Source of the DNA: Eopsaltria australis | Taxonomy: Eukaryota; Chordata; Aves; Passeriformes; Petroicidae | Assembly: GCA_034509425.1 (NCBI GenBank) | Contig: JAVTVJ010000040.1 | Coordinates: 4,451,001-4,515,000 of the forward strand | Reading direction: 5' to 3' | DNA length: 64,000 bases | Shown: in pieces, positions 12,801 to 24,962 of the stretch | Numbering within the stretch: the first letter of the stretch is position 1 | Layout: each line of letters starts with the position of its first letter | Made by a program: the position numbers and the translations under genes | Notes under the pieces: model-generated | Told to the model about the DNA's origin: nothing | What the model saw: the letters and a program-made list of their open reading frames with translations, nothing else | Database searches by the model: none

Positions 12801-14359
12801 CAATAAAAATTCTTCCATTAAAAAGAAAAAAATTTGTTTCAATGACAATTGTATAAGTCGGAAAAGATGCAAATTGCTTGAACTACTGTCAAGTAAAAAT
12901 ATGCATTCATTTCATAGATAAGAAACATCTTTGCTACTTTTTTTTCTACTGAATATGTTCCATGTAAAAAAAAAAAAAAAGACAATGACAATAAACAAAT
13001 CTCCCCATGACCCCGTGGTGTAATAAAAATAAGAACATCTTATATTTAGTAAGTCTACACCACAGGGAATGGGAAAAATGTTTAAATAAGGATGATTTCT
13101 CATAAATTCTGGAAATATATAGTTTTGGATTCATCTGACCTGCTACAGAAGAAAATTTCCCAAACATATCTTCTTTTGTTTTTTTAGCTGGAATATCTGT
13201 ATCTCTGGATCATGTCTGTTTTTAAAGGCCTAGGCAGATTATAGGACTGACTGAAAGACATGTACTTTTCAGGAAGGTTAGATTGAAACCTAAGACAGAT
13301 AAGAATTAGACTTCATAGCAAACAAATGAAGACTGTATCAATATGATAGCCTAAACAGGCCTATGCTATTATTTGAAATGGCTTAAGATACCGTCCCTGA
13401 CCTTTGGCTTCCGGTTTAAGGGTATGCCTGTCTTAAAACTTTGATTCTTACTTGTCTGGTCCATATGTCTTTCATCTTCTTGTGTCTTTAAAATAGCACC
13501 AATTGGGCAACTAAATCCAAAGACTGCAACACAGTCCAGTCAGACAGTTGCATACTAATAACCAAGGGTCATTGTAATCAACAGACATCTAATCAATACA
13601 GTCAGTGAAGAAAGGAGAGTCCTTTAAGTAACAATCCAGTGGTAAGAATTCACTGACTAAATGTTATGATTGGCATTTAGACACCTTGTGCAGATGTGGA
13701 CCCTAACAGGTAGAAAACTGCATGTAGGCACAATCTGAATTCTTTAATGGAATATATGTATATGGAGATTATCAGGATGAGAAGGCTCAGAAGGCTGAAA
13801 AATGAGGCCACTTTTGAAATGCGAAAGAAAACTTTTCTAATTTAACTATTGTTGGCTCTTATCTATGATTAATCATCATTGCTTCATGTGAAAACCTTGC
13901 TGTTTTTTTCACTTATACTCTAAATCAGCTATCAGTATGTCATTCCCCAGAGCTGATGTCTTTACAATAATTCAGTTAACACGTGTAGTTAGCTGTGATG
14001 GCTGTGGCTCTTAGCCATTGAGGTGATCAGACTTGAGAGCTGTTTAACAACTGAATCTTGAAGAGAGGTCAGTTTGTTCTCTTTCTTTTCCAATTTTCCT
14101 CTTTCATGACTGATGTTTTTATGCTGCAGTCTCTCTCCCTCCTGAGGTAATGCTCCTGATAATGCTCCAAGTGTGTCTTGGTTTTAGTTTTGCCATCATC
14201 CATTTCATGTATTCTGCACAATGCCGTGCTTACTTGTAACACCTTTTACTTATGTGGAGTCTGGAATTTTTTTTCCTGAAGGTCTCCTAAATACAATTAC
14301 ATGCCTTTTTCCCTTTGGAGTTCATGTGGCTTATAAACTCATATAAATTGCTTAGAACT
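6859..14359. other. Long AT-rich stretch without recognisable gene
   Basis: For about 7.5 kb I find no exon, RNA gene or clear transposon. Open frames such as 7265-7531 (minus), 7515-7760 (plus), 9535-9771 (plus) and 11074-11304 (plus) are short. They show no domain, no repeated motif and no plausible splice context. A poly(A) run of about 15 lies at 12967-12981. Very old repeats could be hidden here below my ability to recognise them. Confidence 0.6.
12967..12981. repeat. poly(A) run
   Basis: A run of about 15 A with no recognisable retroposed sequence attached. Confidence 0.8.
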
Positions 14360-14812
14360 TAGAATCATAGTTTGGAAAAAGCGTTTCAGATCATTGAGTA
14401 CAACTTTAAGCTTAACACTACCAAGTCCACCACTAAACCACGTCCCTGAGTATCACATCTATGTAGCTACAAAATACCTCCAGAGATGGTGACTTCACCA
14501 CTACCATGGGAAGCCTGTTCTAATTCTTGATAGCTCTTTCAGCAAAGACATTTTTCCTGATATGCATTTTGAACCTTCCCTGGAACAACTCAAGGTAATT
14601 TCCTTTTGTTCCATCGCTTGCTACTTGGGAGAAGTCAGAGACTGGCACCCACCTTACTACAATCCTGAGCCTCTTTTTCTCTGGGCTAAATAACCTCAGC
14701 TCCCTCACAAGTTTTGCTTTCTAGATTTTAGCTTTGTTGCCCTTCCTTGGACACACTCCAGTGCCTCAATGTCTTTCTTGTACTGAGGGGATCTAAACCA
14801 AACATAGTCATT
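14360..14812 (-). mobile_element. CR1 LINE, 3' end, minus strand
   Basis: Read on plus, the block begins with the reversed CR1 tail (AGAATCATAGTTTGGAAAAAG at 14361). It continues through AGATGGTGACTTCACCACT near 14486, GGAAGCCTGTTCTAATTC near 14509, CATTTTTCCTGATATGCATT near 14549 and GACACACTCCAGTGCCTCAA near 14751. It ends near TACTGAGGGGATCTAAACCA, all hallmarks of the CR1 3' UTR and distal ORF2. Numerous substitutions and short deletions mark it as old. It is non-coding; the small minus-strand frame at 14520-14708 is only a remnant of the CR1 body. Confidence 0.9.
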
Positions 14813-15043
14813 TATCTCTGGCTATAACATGAAAATCTTACAAAATTCTTCTGTATTGTTTTTTGCTACATCATTTATATTTAGGCTTAAGGCTAGCAAA
14901 TACTAATTATATCCTTATCAATATATTTTTAAATTTCTATCACAGGCCTCTCTTTTGGCAATATGAAATGAAACCTGAAATAATGTCTCTAGTAATGCTA
15001 AGAATTTTTCAATGCAAATTTTTAATCCGTATTAGGTTTTCCA

Positions 15044-15063
15044 TTCTTTCTTTCTTTCTTTTT
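15044..15063. repeat. (TTTC)n short tandem repeat
   Basis: About three to four TTTC units followed by T-rich sequence. Confidence 0.75.
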
Positions 15064-16190
15064 TAATTATATCTATTTAATGGAATGTTATCACGTGCAT
15101 TTTAGAGAAAGACCTCTTAGATCATCACAGTAAAGCTTTTTTAGCATCATCAGTTCTTCATTTATGGAAGCCTGGGAGAGTATAGACCAATATTAATTAC
15201 TTTTTCTCAGTTGTGTATGTATAGACTTACACTGTGATCAGTGGAAAAAAGATATATTCAACAAAAAGCTAGTATGGCAAGCATCTCAAAGCATTAGTTG
15301 TGAAGTCATCCCATTTTTTGGTCAGAATTGGAATTGCACTGAAGTAACATCTTGGTGGAAACCAATGATGTTTTCTGCTTGTAGAAACGATGCCTATACA
15401 CAGAGATAAGAAGTCTCTGATCTTGAAAAGTTTAATGCCGTTGAAAGGTAACATTTGGATCCCAGTCTTCACCAATATTCTGGAAAAGTCCAACGTACAT
15501 AGCATAAATCCAAATTGTACATGTTCCTCGCTAAATTACTATAAAGTGTTTGCATGCATCCTTAGAGAATTGCCATTAGATAGAATATCTATTTTAAGAA
15601 AAGGTTTCCTGCTCAATTGAAATTCTTTGGAGAAAGCGAAGTATTATCTTTAAGCTTTTTCTGCCTTTAAGGATAACACCAAAGTGGTCTGGGAATCTAG
15701 TTCTTCTATGCATGCAGCCTGAGGCAGTAAACAGATTAAAGCAGATCAGATTACTCTCTCTCTCTCTGTGAAGTTGTTGCAAATCAATATTGTAATGAAG
15801 TGCATTTTATATGCAGCCATATTTTCCCCCCAAGAAGTCATAACTGAAACGATTAAATTTTGAGAGTATTTAGGATACCTGATAAAGAAGAGTGTAGAAA
15901 GTTGATACTTGGAAGAGATGTGCTTCTGAGAAATAAAATGCAGGAAATTAATGGCTTAAGAGTAATCTCTTTTCAGGGGTATTTTCACTTTAATATATCA
16001 AATTTACTAAACATCTTGAAAGGGAAAATAATGTTAGTTGTTCAGGGAATGTCCTTTAAGGCTCACTAGCATGCAATATAAAAAGAGAAAATGGGAAGGA
16101 ATTGGGCAAACTTAATGAAAAAATCAAAATGTCTATGCTCACTACAAATAAAATGTAGTGATAGGGAATAAGAAGTTTCTTTGATTCCCT

Positions 16191-16212
16191 CAGTAGTGAG
16201 AGATCACTACTG
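16191..16212. repeat. Perfect 9-bp inverted repeat with 4-base loop
   Basis: CAGTAGTGA at 16191-16199 is exactly complementary to TCACTACTG at 16204-16212, with GAGA between. Related GTAGTGA and ATCACTA motifs occur just outside (16155 and 16226), giving a small cluster of inverted copies. No family is recognised. Confidence 0.7.
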
Positions 16213-16713
16213 GTGACTGCTGTTCATCACTATAGTAGGGAGGAATTTTTATATTAATGGGTCACTATTTCCACTTGAGCTACAGGGAGCTGGTCCACAG
16301 CTGAGCTGTAAAAATTGCAAGCAGCTGGAGCCATGTGGAAAAGTATACTCAATAGCCTTATTAGTGTTAATGGAAGGGGAAGTATTACAGGCCTGTTAGA
16401 TTCCAGATAAAAACAGTCTGATATCATGCTATCCTCTCCCCAAAACCCTCAGAATTTATTTAGTGTTTTGGTGTATATGCATGCCTTTATGTGAGAGCCT
16501 TGTTAGAAAGATTAAAAATTATACTGGAATTAGAGCATTGTCTTCTGCCAGTGACCTACATTAAACATATTAGAGCTAGTCACAATATATTAGAATAGCC
16601 TGAAGAGAATATCTTACTGCTCTGTAACTAAACAGTCTCACCTCCATAGCTTTAGGGCATGAACGCACCCTGTTCCTTGGTTTGGGGTTGGGGGTTTTTT
16701 GTGTGTGTGATTT

Positions 16714-16757
16714 ACTTTATTTATTTTATTTTATTTTATTTTATTTTATTTTTATTT
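16714..16757. repeat. (TTTTA)n microsatellite
   Basis: About seven to eight tandem TTTTA units with one or two length variants at the edges. Confidence 0.9.
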
Positions 16758-17195
16758 GGGGATTTTTCTTTAGTGTGTTATCTGTGCCCCTTCCTCCCCC
16801 CACCATATAATGTGCATTTTTGCACTGAATTAGGTGCACTGAATGCATTAATGTGGCTATAATTTACTTCCTGATACCTTTGTCTTTTTGCAAGTCATGG
16901 AAGTATTATTTATTCAGTTTGAGAATACAGCTGTGTCTTTTTGAGATAAGTGGTGTTACAAGAGATACATAAGGATGGCAGGGTTGTGGAAATTCTAAAA
17001 AAGTCTTCTTCCTCAAATTTTTTTCCTCCAACAGTCCAAATTATGACATGTTATAATGTGACCTGGTACAGAATTCTGGTGCAGATTTGTGGATATCAAC
17101 CTACAGATTTTTCTTTCTTCCTTTGGAACGACAACAAAAAAATACTCCATAACACTTGAGGATCCCTCCTGACTCAGCATATTTTGTGGTTCTAT

Positions 17196-17408
17196 TATTT
17201 AGATTAGATGTAAGAAGGACTTTTTTTTAACCCAGATGGTGGTGAGACACCATAACAGGTCGCCCAGAGAAGTTCTGGATGTCCCATCTATGTAAGTGTT
17301 CAAGGCCAGGCTGGATTGGACTTTGAGCAACTTGATCAAGGGGAAGGTTCCACTGCCTATGGAAGCAGATGATCTTTAAGGTCCCAAACTGTTCTATGAT
17401 TCTATGAT
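17196..17408 (+). mobile_element. CR1 LINE, short 3' end
   Basis: It starts within the CR1 motif TTTAGATTAGATGTAAGAAG. It then runs through GTGAGACACCATAACAGGTC, GCCCAGAGAAGTTCTGGATG, CAAGGCCAGGCTGGATTGG and GATGATCTTTAAGGTCCCAA, and ends with the direct octamers TTCTATGATTCTATGAT at 17392-17408. It is heavily 5'-truncated at about 210 bases. The intact tail octamers suggest a 3' end that is still at its original insertion edge. An LTR fragment of the opposite orientation begins immediately after the tail. Confidence 0.93.
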
Positions 17409-17670
17409 ATGTTGTGAGATATCCTTTTGGTCAGTTGGGGTCAGCTATCTTGACTGTGTCCCCTCCCAGCTCCTTCTGAACCCTAGCCTAGTCACAGGCA
17501 GAGCAATTGGAGAAATGATGAAAGAACTTGATTCCATGCAAGCACTGTTCAGACATGACTAAAACATTGGTGTGTTTCCAACACTACTTTGGTCACAAAT
17601 CTAGAAATAACACCATCCTAACCTCTATGCAAAAAACCCTCCAAATTATTTCCTAGCCCAAACCAGTAAA
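17409..17670 (-). mobile_element. Avian ERV LTR fragment, 5' half
   Basis: Read on plus, it begins near the LTR middle with ATCCTTTTGGTCAGTTGGGG (17421-17440). It passes through CTGTGTCCCCTCCCAGCTCC (17455-17474), CAAGCACTGTTCAGACATGA (17539-17558) and TAAAACATTGGTGTGTTTCCA. It finishes with TAGCCCAAACCAGTAAA near 17670, the reverse complement of the LTR's degraded TG-start. The family is one I recognise from many bird genomes. The U3 start lies at the high coordinate, so the LTR points to minus. The other half of the LTR is missing at the CR1 junction. No gag, pol or env sequence flanks it. Confidence 0.8.
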
Positions 17671-20600
17671 GAAACACGGTATCTAGTGTTCACTGATTTC
17701 TAGAATGAGTTTTAAACAATGACATTTTTGGGGTATCTGAATTATTTTACCAATTTAAAATTCAATTTATGTTCCTTATTATTTTTACCACATAGTCTAT
17801 TATTTCTTGAGTTTGTTCTTGTTCACTGCTTGATCTGCCTACAAATTTAAAGTATATTAGATAGCATTAGCAACAGTGGACCTTTTCTTGAAGATGCTGA
17901 GCAAGCAAGTTTCCTGAAAATAATTTATTAACTTCCTGAAATATTTGTGCTCATTTTTTTTTCTCTTTCAGAAGCTGTGATGAATAATGCAATACTAATG
18001 AGTGACTGAGATACCATTCCATCTTCTGGAATGACCATTTTTAGGCAGTCCCATTAACAACAGCACAAGTACATGTAAATACTCAGGACAGAAAAATAAA
18101 AATCTTACTGTCCTCTCCTGTGTCATATATACTTATCTATTTTGTGTAATTTGAAACAAATACTTAAGTTTAAATCACTCTATTGCTCTTATTACTCTGT
18201 CTAGACCTGGAAAGCGTACAAGATTATAGTTTGATGCGAGGTTCTCTGTGCCAAAAATTCTCCCTTGTTTTTATCATAAAATATAAATTTTTACCACCTA
18301 TTTTTTTTAAACAGCCACTGCTAATTGTTACCAAATGTGACTATCCAAGAACACAACAACAGTTTGACTTATCAAGTGTGTGAAAGGAATAGACCCCATA
18401 ACAGTCAGGCAAGATTTCAGCCTGGCAGCAGCACCATTAGAACATCTTGAATTCCCTGGTGATGATAAATGGAGTCAATCAGATCATTGTTTTATTTCTT
18501 GTAGTAACTGCAATGTGACCACTCCAGAGCACTTTATAATATAACTAACTGATAGAGACTTAAAATGAGTAGCAGATGCAAAACATGGTTGCACTTCTGT
18601 AGCAGACATTTACCAAATAATACTGAATATTTCAGTCTCTCTGAGGTGTTATGCTACCTCATTTTCAAAGTGCTGGGAAGTTAATGCTGCCTAATATGTA
18701 ACTAACATTCTTTATTTCACATGAGAGCACCTCAATCAATAGAGCACTGCAATGTACAATTTTTTATCAATATGTTCAGGAACAAACACCTTCTTTTGAA
18801 CACACTGGCACAGTTCAGGAAGATAAATATTTATTTAAAATGGAAACGTATAAATGATGTTTTCTGATGCTGATCTTGTCATTGAAATGTAATCATAGTT
18901 ATAATCTTCTACCTGTAAGAAGGAAAGATGACGGAGATAAGGACTTACACATATTTAATTATTAATAGGGGGAAAATAAGGAATGCCAACAGACCTGCAA
19001 AATGTTTAACACTCTTTTAGCAGAAAAGATACTGACCAGAATAAGCACAGTGAGTTGATATAAAGTGCACAACTCTATGTGTCAGTGCTTCAAAGAATGT
19101 TCAGAATCTCTGTAAACAGATTCTCCAGAGGAAGCATAGCAAAATGTTATAGGCTGGGCCACTTTTGCATTGCCCTAATGTAACAGGTGACACCCTCTTT
19201 GTGTGCAATGAACAAACGTTCATAGAGGAAGATAGAGAGCAAGACCCTTAGCCAACATTTTCCCAAACAAATCCTCCTCAAAATGACTGTGCTGGTACTG
19301 ATGTAGAAGCAGAAGCACACAGCTTGGGCCGGGATGTGAGGACTTGCAGCTGAGGTAAAGGCAGCAGGACCTTTTCCCTTTTGATAGGATCAGCCCTTTT
19401 CCTCATTTTTTTTTCTAGAGTCACTGCTCATCATGGTCACAAATGAAATAGAGACACAGAAGTTTCACACCAGGGTCTACATCACTACCTGACACTTTGA
19501 TTCTGAGTGCTTAAATGACTATAAAGATACAATGTTATTTGCAATGTTAGGATTTCTACAGAGGAACTGGACTGAAACCTGGTATACTACTTTGCCTAAA
19601 CCTAGATCAGAGCTGTGTTGCCTGTCTGGGTGTTTGGGTGATGCTTCCTCTGGGTGGCAAACAGTTATCTTAAAATGGCATTTTGGAGGTTGAATACCAA
19701 ACAAATTAAAGTAATTTGTAAAGATAACGGGCCACTACATGGCCAAGTCAAGTTATTCTGGCAAAGTCGCACAATACATTAGTACCTGGAACTTAGATAT
19801 GTTCCATACCAACAGATTATTACCAATTGTGTGAGTGGGTGTGTGCTTGTGTGTGTATATGTGTGTTTGTGTGTGTGTATGTTTATAATTCTCATATTTG
19901 AGAGTAAGAAGGCAGGCTCCATCCAAAGCTGAAATTAAAGTTAACAAGAATAATGGAAGTACTTTTGTCTGTAATTAACGTATGCAGTCATGGAGCTGGA
20001 TAGCACAAATGGCTTGCAATAAGATAAAAACAAAAATTAAGGAATTTTTTCAAGTGTTACTGCTACTTAGAAGATGATTCCAGATGGAAGCTTTATGCTT
20101 GAAAATTTCATTGACTTGAATAGAACGCAAAAATTTCAACAGTTAAAAATAACAAATTTTGGCCATCTTAGTAGCAGGAAGGAGAAGAAGATGAAAACGA
20201 ATTGTGGCCTATTCCAGTGTGAAAACTTGATTCCCATAGATATGAAAGAGTTTTGAAGGGGGTTGCTAATCTATAACTGTGAATGATAATTTTAAAAAGA
20301 TATAATTGTTGTATCATCTTGTGTCTAGAACATATACATTATCTAGGAGATATATTGTATGTCTATACTAAAATATTGAGAGAACCAAACTAGTTCTAGT
20401 TATTCACCAAGGCACTCATAGCAGTAGAGAGCAGAGCTGAGGAGCTCAGTGAACAAATCTTCAAGACTGGAAAGAATGTGAAAACTGAGGATTTTTCATA
20501 TTGATAGCTCTTTGCTGTCTTTACTGATTCCCCTGATACATGTCTTGATACGATTCCCTACACATAACTTGAACTGTGTATATTGCACATTGACTGTCTT

Positions 20601-20985
20601 GAATGTTTTGTATTATATTTTTATGTTGCACATTTTTATTTGATAGGCACTGCTGGTTTTTTATCTCGCTATATAATCTCATTTCTGGTCCTGAGTTTAG
20701 AACTAGTTTTTGAGTAGCTATGATTGTACTATCTGTAAAGTGTCAGATCATATCATCTTTTCAGTGTAAAATAATAAATTAACAGTTAAAAGAATCATTG
20801 ATCATTAGAGCAAATTATTCTGTTATAATACGAAAACAAGTTTTATTTAAATTCTTAATTTTTCCAATGCCAATCAGTACTACTTGGAACATGAAGATGA
20901 AAGGTGACTTTATGCTGTATTTTTATGCTGATATACGTTTTAGATTTTCCATGTACAAAACACAAGACTAGACTAAAATATTTCC
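17671..20985. other. AT-rich DNA without recognisable gene
   Basis: There is no exon or clear transposon. A TG-rich microsatellite lies at 19829-19884. The frames at 18183-18383, 19519-19704 and 20074-20256 are unremarkable. Confidence 0.6.
19829..19884. repeat. Imperfect (TG)n microsatellite
   Basis: A run of TG dinucleotides interrupted by single changes (AG, GC, TA), about 55 bases in all. Such a tract can adopt Z-form DNA, though the interruptions weaken that. Confidence 0.88.
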
Positions 20986-21292
20986 ATTTGGAAGAAACCT
21001 ACAATTATCTAGTCCAATTGCCTGACCATTTCAGGGATGAAGAAAAGTTCAAGCATATTTCTGAGGTACATTTATACAGTTTTTCTTCTAGTGGCATATT
21101 GTTCAACATGTTTCTTCTGTGACCTCTTCAACACTTACAGGCATTGGGCACTGACCACCCTTCAGAAAGCCTATTCAAATATTTGGCAACCCTTTCCATA
21201 AATAAATGTTTCCTAATATCCTAATATCAGCTTCCTTGGTGCAGACTTGTACATTTGCCACATGTCCTGTCAAGTAACTTAGACCTACTCTT
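20986..21292 (-). mobile_element. CR1 LINE 3' end, old, minus strand
   Basis: Read on plus, CCTACAATTATCTAGTCCAA near 20998 and TTGCCTGACCATTTCAGGG near 21018 mark the CR1 3' UTR. Further landmarks are CTTACAGGCATTGGGCACTG near 21134, AGAAAGCCTATTCAAATATT near 21164 and CACATGTCCTGTCAAGTAA near 21259. This is the subfamily whose tail region reads GCCTGACCACTTCAGGG. No octamer tail is preserved at the low-coordinate edge. It probably belongs with, or sits beside, the CR1 endonuclease relic at 21758-22145, which has the same orientation. Confidence 0.82.
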
Positions 21293-21757
21293 GTACTGAC
21301 ATATTTTTAAAATCCTGGTTTGTTGTCTGACACAACTCCAGCTGAACTTTGGCCTTTGGTGTTTTCTCTGCATAGATGCAAAACAGCAGCTCTTGTAATC
21401 TTTCTGTACAGCCTGACCTTGCTTCCAGAGATTGTAGAATTCGTTTAGCTGACTTTGATGGAACTGTAAGCACTCAAATGTAGATTCTCAGGAGACACCA
21501 CTAACTAGCTTCCTGAGTAGCTTAGAGCATGCTCTCTTGAAACCCAAGGTAGAAACCCTGATGGTCTTTTTTCTTATTGCACTAAAAATTTTGAACTCAT
21601 TTTTTGACCATAGTAGCCAAGACAGACATCATCACATCTTCCACGAGTACCTCTGTATTCATGACAAACAAGTCTTAGAGCACAGCTTTGCTAGTTGCCT
21701 CACAGAATACCTGTGATGAGAAATTTTCCTCAAATGACTTCAGGAATTTGCCAGACT
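21293..21757. other. Probable decayed repeat between two CR1 pieces
   Basis: This stretch separates the CR1 3' end from the endonuclease relic. It looks repeat-like, with moderate GC and short runs such as TTGCTTCCAGAGATTGTAG near 21420, but I cannot align it confidently. It may be highly diverged CR1 ORF2 sequence or a different repeat. Confidence 0.4.
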
Positions 21758-22145
21758 AGTTTATCATGGCAGTCTGGTATTCTCAATAGATGTTTGAGAA
21801 ATTCAAATCTTCCATAAGGACAAGGGATACCAATATTTCTTCTGATTGCATGATTTCTTTTAATTGCATGTAGAATAATTAATGTTATCATCCTATCTGA
21901 TGATCAGTAGTAGACACACACCTCAATATCTGCTTTGTTTTTCATTCCCTTCATCCTCATCTAGAGATTCCCAATCACATCATCCCTAACTGTAGGGTCT
22001 GTAGACTATCCCTTATCTACACTACAGCTCTTCTACCTCACCTGCCCTGCCTACCCCTTCTGACCAGCCTGTAGCTCTCTATCTCAGCACTTCAGTAGTG
22101 GGACACATTCCACCACATCTCCCTTAATGCCAGCATTGTCATACG
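21758..22145 (-). pseudogene. CR1 ORF2 endonuclease-domain relic
   Basis: The minus strand encodes a broken remnant of the AP-type endonuclease at the start of CR1 ORF2. In one frame around 21889-21925 the minus strand reads DIEVCVYY, then a stop where the family has arginine, then SSDRM; this matches the CR1 pattern DIxVGVYYRPPDQ. The stop is a CGA to TGA change, a typical CpG loss. Further along the minus strand (21800-21840) sequence equivalent to VLMGDFN is recognisable but altered. On plus, GACCAGCCTGTAGCTCTCTA near 22060 and ATTCCACCACATCTC near 22109 match the reversed consensus. Stops and indels throughout mean no enzyme can be made. The reverse-transcriptase domain is not recognisable beside it. 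Confidence 0.75.
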
Positions 22146-24483
22146 TCTGGGAAAGGGCTTAAAGGCTGATGTAGGTCAGAGTTCTGCTATTTCTCTTACA
22201 GGCAATGAGGGCATTTTTTGCTAAAGGATAATTACCTTCAGTCTTGCACTTCCATGGTCACACAGGAACTGGGGACAGAGAAATCTGGGCTAGAACAGAA
22301 CTAGCAACTTTTTGATTAGAATGGGTTCCTTAACTGGACAGCCCTTCCCGTGAATAGCCCTGCTTTAATGCTGTATGTCTCCAAGGAAACAGATCAAGTG
22401 TCTGTATTTCTTCTAGCATTCAAAATAAGTACCGTGACAAAACCTTGGAATGAGGCATTGATCTTTTATATCATTTAATAATATGAATAGAAGAGCTTGA
22501 TGATGGGCTGTTTTAAATTTAGAATGTTATTGATTTCTTACCAACTTGGAAAGACTGTTTTTTGTTCTCTGGAACAGGTCTTTTTTCAGCTGACAGTGAG
22601 CCAGTAGAGATCAAAAGTTCACTTAGGACTGTACTCCTCCTGTTTTTCAGCTGAAAATGAATAGTGGATAGGACTGAGTCAGATGGAAAGACATTTGTCA
22701 CCAGCACATCAGATAACAGACGCCAGTCTGTTTAAGTGGTTACTATTCAATTATGGTAATTTAAATACTGCCATTTGGTGATGAAAAAGTAACTGCTCTG
22801 CATAGGAAATTTATTTAAATGGCTTTCTACTCTTATTTAGTTTTAAGCACTAAGATCTATATTGAAATTCACTTAACGTGACATTGAAAATTGGAATTAA
22901 GTAGATAACTTGTAATAAGTAAACAATTAGAAGTGTGATTCTTCATTTAAACAAATTGATTCATCAAAGATTTTTTTTTTCTATCTAATCTTTCTTCATC
23001 TTACTAACCCTTTCTATCTGAACATCAGAAAATCAGAATCTGGTAAACATGTACCAATATTTTTTACAAATACTGTATCACTTCCTCTGCTGAAGCCGGA
23101 GCCCTTTTTTTTTTGTAAGTCAAAAGACAACAGCATCAAACTGTGGAAGCAACCTGACTGGAGTGATTTTGCACCAGTGTTTAGAGGAAAACAAATTAAC
23201 ATATACATATGAGCACATTTTGTGTTACATATTCAGGTAAAAAGGGCTCTTTTTATTAGACAGACATAATTGATCACATTTTAGAAAAATATGAAAGCTT
23301 TAACTCAATGAAACTATCTAAATTATTTCAATTATATATGTCTTACCAATGGTTTATATGATGATATATTTATATGTAACATATGTAATATATTGAAATA
23401 TACAATTTATATGCAATCAACATCTTCTCCCATTCCTTGGTTCAATACTGAAGAAATAGATCCTGTACTGTTTTTCATTCACCCGAAATATTCATCTATA
23501 CAATCTAGTGTAGTTCTAAGATGAAAAATATCCCAAACACAAATCCTTATGCTATTACTAATATTATTTTTTGTGAAGTTTAGAGTGTAAGAATTGGCAG
23601 TGACTCATGGGGGGAAAAAAGGCAAACAGGAAGGTGGGGGAGATTTTTGTTAGAACTTCCAACAATTTTTTCAGCATCATGTGCCTAAATCCAATTCCTA
23701 AGATTATACAGAGTACACAAATTATTTATTTGCCTTATCAGAGCTACTACAGATCTTGTAGTAACTAAGTTTATAACTTAGCTGTACTAAACAATAAATA
23801 AATAAACAAAGAATGTAATCTTCATATGGTAATACAATTGGCATGTGTACATTTTTTGGCCAATTATTCTGTTTTCTGGGATGACATATTTGGCAGGAAA
23901 CCCAGAAGTCTACAGCCAAAAACTGACAGGGTCTGTAATTGCTTTTCTGTGATATCAATGAAGTTAATATTCACAGTTATTGTTCCTGTCCGTTTCATGA
24001 TTGATGCACACAAGAAGAAGTGTCAGCTGGGTATTTAGACTCTGGTTGAAGAAGATCTGGCCCAAAGTTTGGAAAAAAATACAACAAATTTTAAAAGCTT
24101 CTAATTCCCCACTTCAGCTGCAAATGATTCTAGTTTAAATACATACATACAAATAGTGGACAAATGTTTAACTCTCTCAGAAAAGCAGGACAACTTTGGA
24201 GAACAGCAAAAACAACCTAACCACTCATTACAGTGCACTGTATACTCAGTAATTAGGATAATAGAACAGAATTTTAAATGTTTTAATATTTTGAAATTTA
24301 ATTATGAAGGAATACCAAAAAAGAAGGCAGTATTCACTGAAAGTGAATGGTAGACAATTTTTACATGATTAAACATTTCTTCTACACAGTGCCTAACTAC
24401 ACTGTGGATCTCCTTATAAATGAAAAATATTAAATCAAAAAAACTCAAAAATACTTAAAAATAGGATTTGGTCTGGTTACTGG
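22146..24483. other. AT-rich DNA without recognisable gene
   Basis: I see no gene. The beginning (22146-22340) could still be decayed CR1 5' sequence. A very AT-rich patch lies at 23330-23415, with TATAT-type runs. Confidence 0.55.
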
Positions 24484-24962
24484 TCACAGAATCATTAAAT
24501 CATAGTATATACTGAGTTGGAAGGGATCTGTCATGATCATCAAGTCAAACTTCTGGCCCTGCATAGGATACTTCAGGAGTAACACCATGCCTGAGAGCAC
24601 TGTCCAAAAGCTTCCTGATCTCAGGCAGGATTGGTGCTGCAACCACTTCCCTGTGAAGCCTATTCCAGTGCCCAACCACCCTCTGGGTGAAAAACCTTTT
24701 CCTGATATTCATCCCAAACTTCCCCTGACCCAGCCTCATGCTGTTTCCTCACCTCCTGTCACTGGTCACCAGAGAGAAGAGAGGTCTGCCCCCCTTTATC
24801 CCCTCACAGGGAAGTTGTAACTGCAATGAGGTCTCTCTCAGTCTCCTCTTCTCCAGGCTGAACAGACCAAGCGCCCTCAGCCACTCCTAATATGGCTTCA
24901 CCTCAAGACTGCTCACCATCCTCATTGTCCTCCTTTGGAGTTTCTGTAATAGCTTAATATTT
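24484..24962 (-). mobile_element. CR1 LINE, well-preserved 3' end, minus strand
   Basis: Read on plus, it starts with the reversed tail TCACAGAATCATTAAATCAT (24484). It then runs through GAGTTGGAAGGGATCTGTCA, CACTTCCCTGTGAAGCCTAT, CCACCCTCTGGGTGAAAAAC, CTCCTCTTCTCCAGGCTGAA and CTCATTGTCCTCCTTTGGAG. About 480 bases remain. It is closer to consensus than most copies in the window, so it is among the younger ones, but its short frames (24484-24675, 24545-24739) are only fragments of the non-functional LINE body. Confidence 0.95.

Larger units (their letters stand above)
14813..17195. other. AT-rich DNA with simple repeats, no gene
   Basis: No gene is recognisable. The stretch includes a short TTTC run (15044-15063), a CT run near 15756-15768, a perfect small hairpin (16191-16212) and a TTTTA microsatellite (16714-16757). 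Confidence 0.6.
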
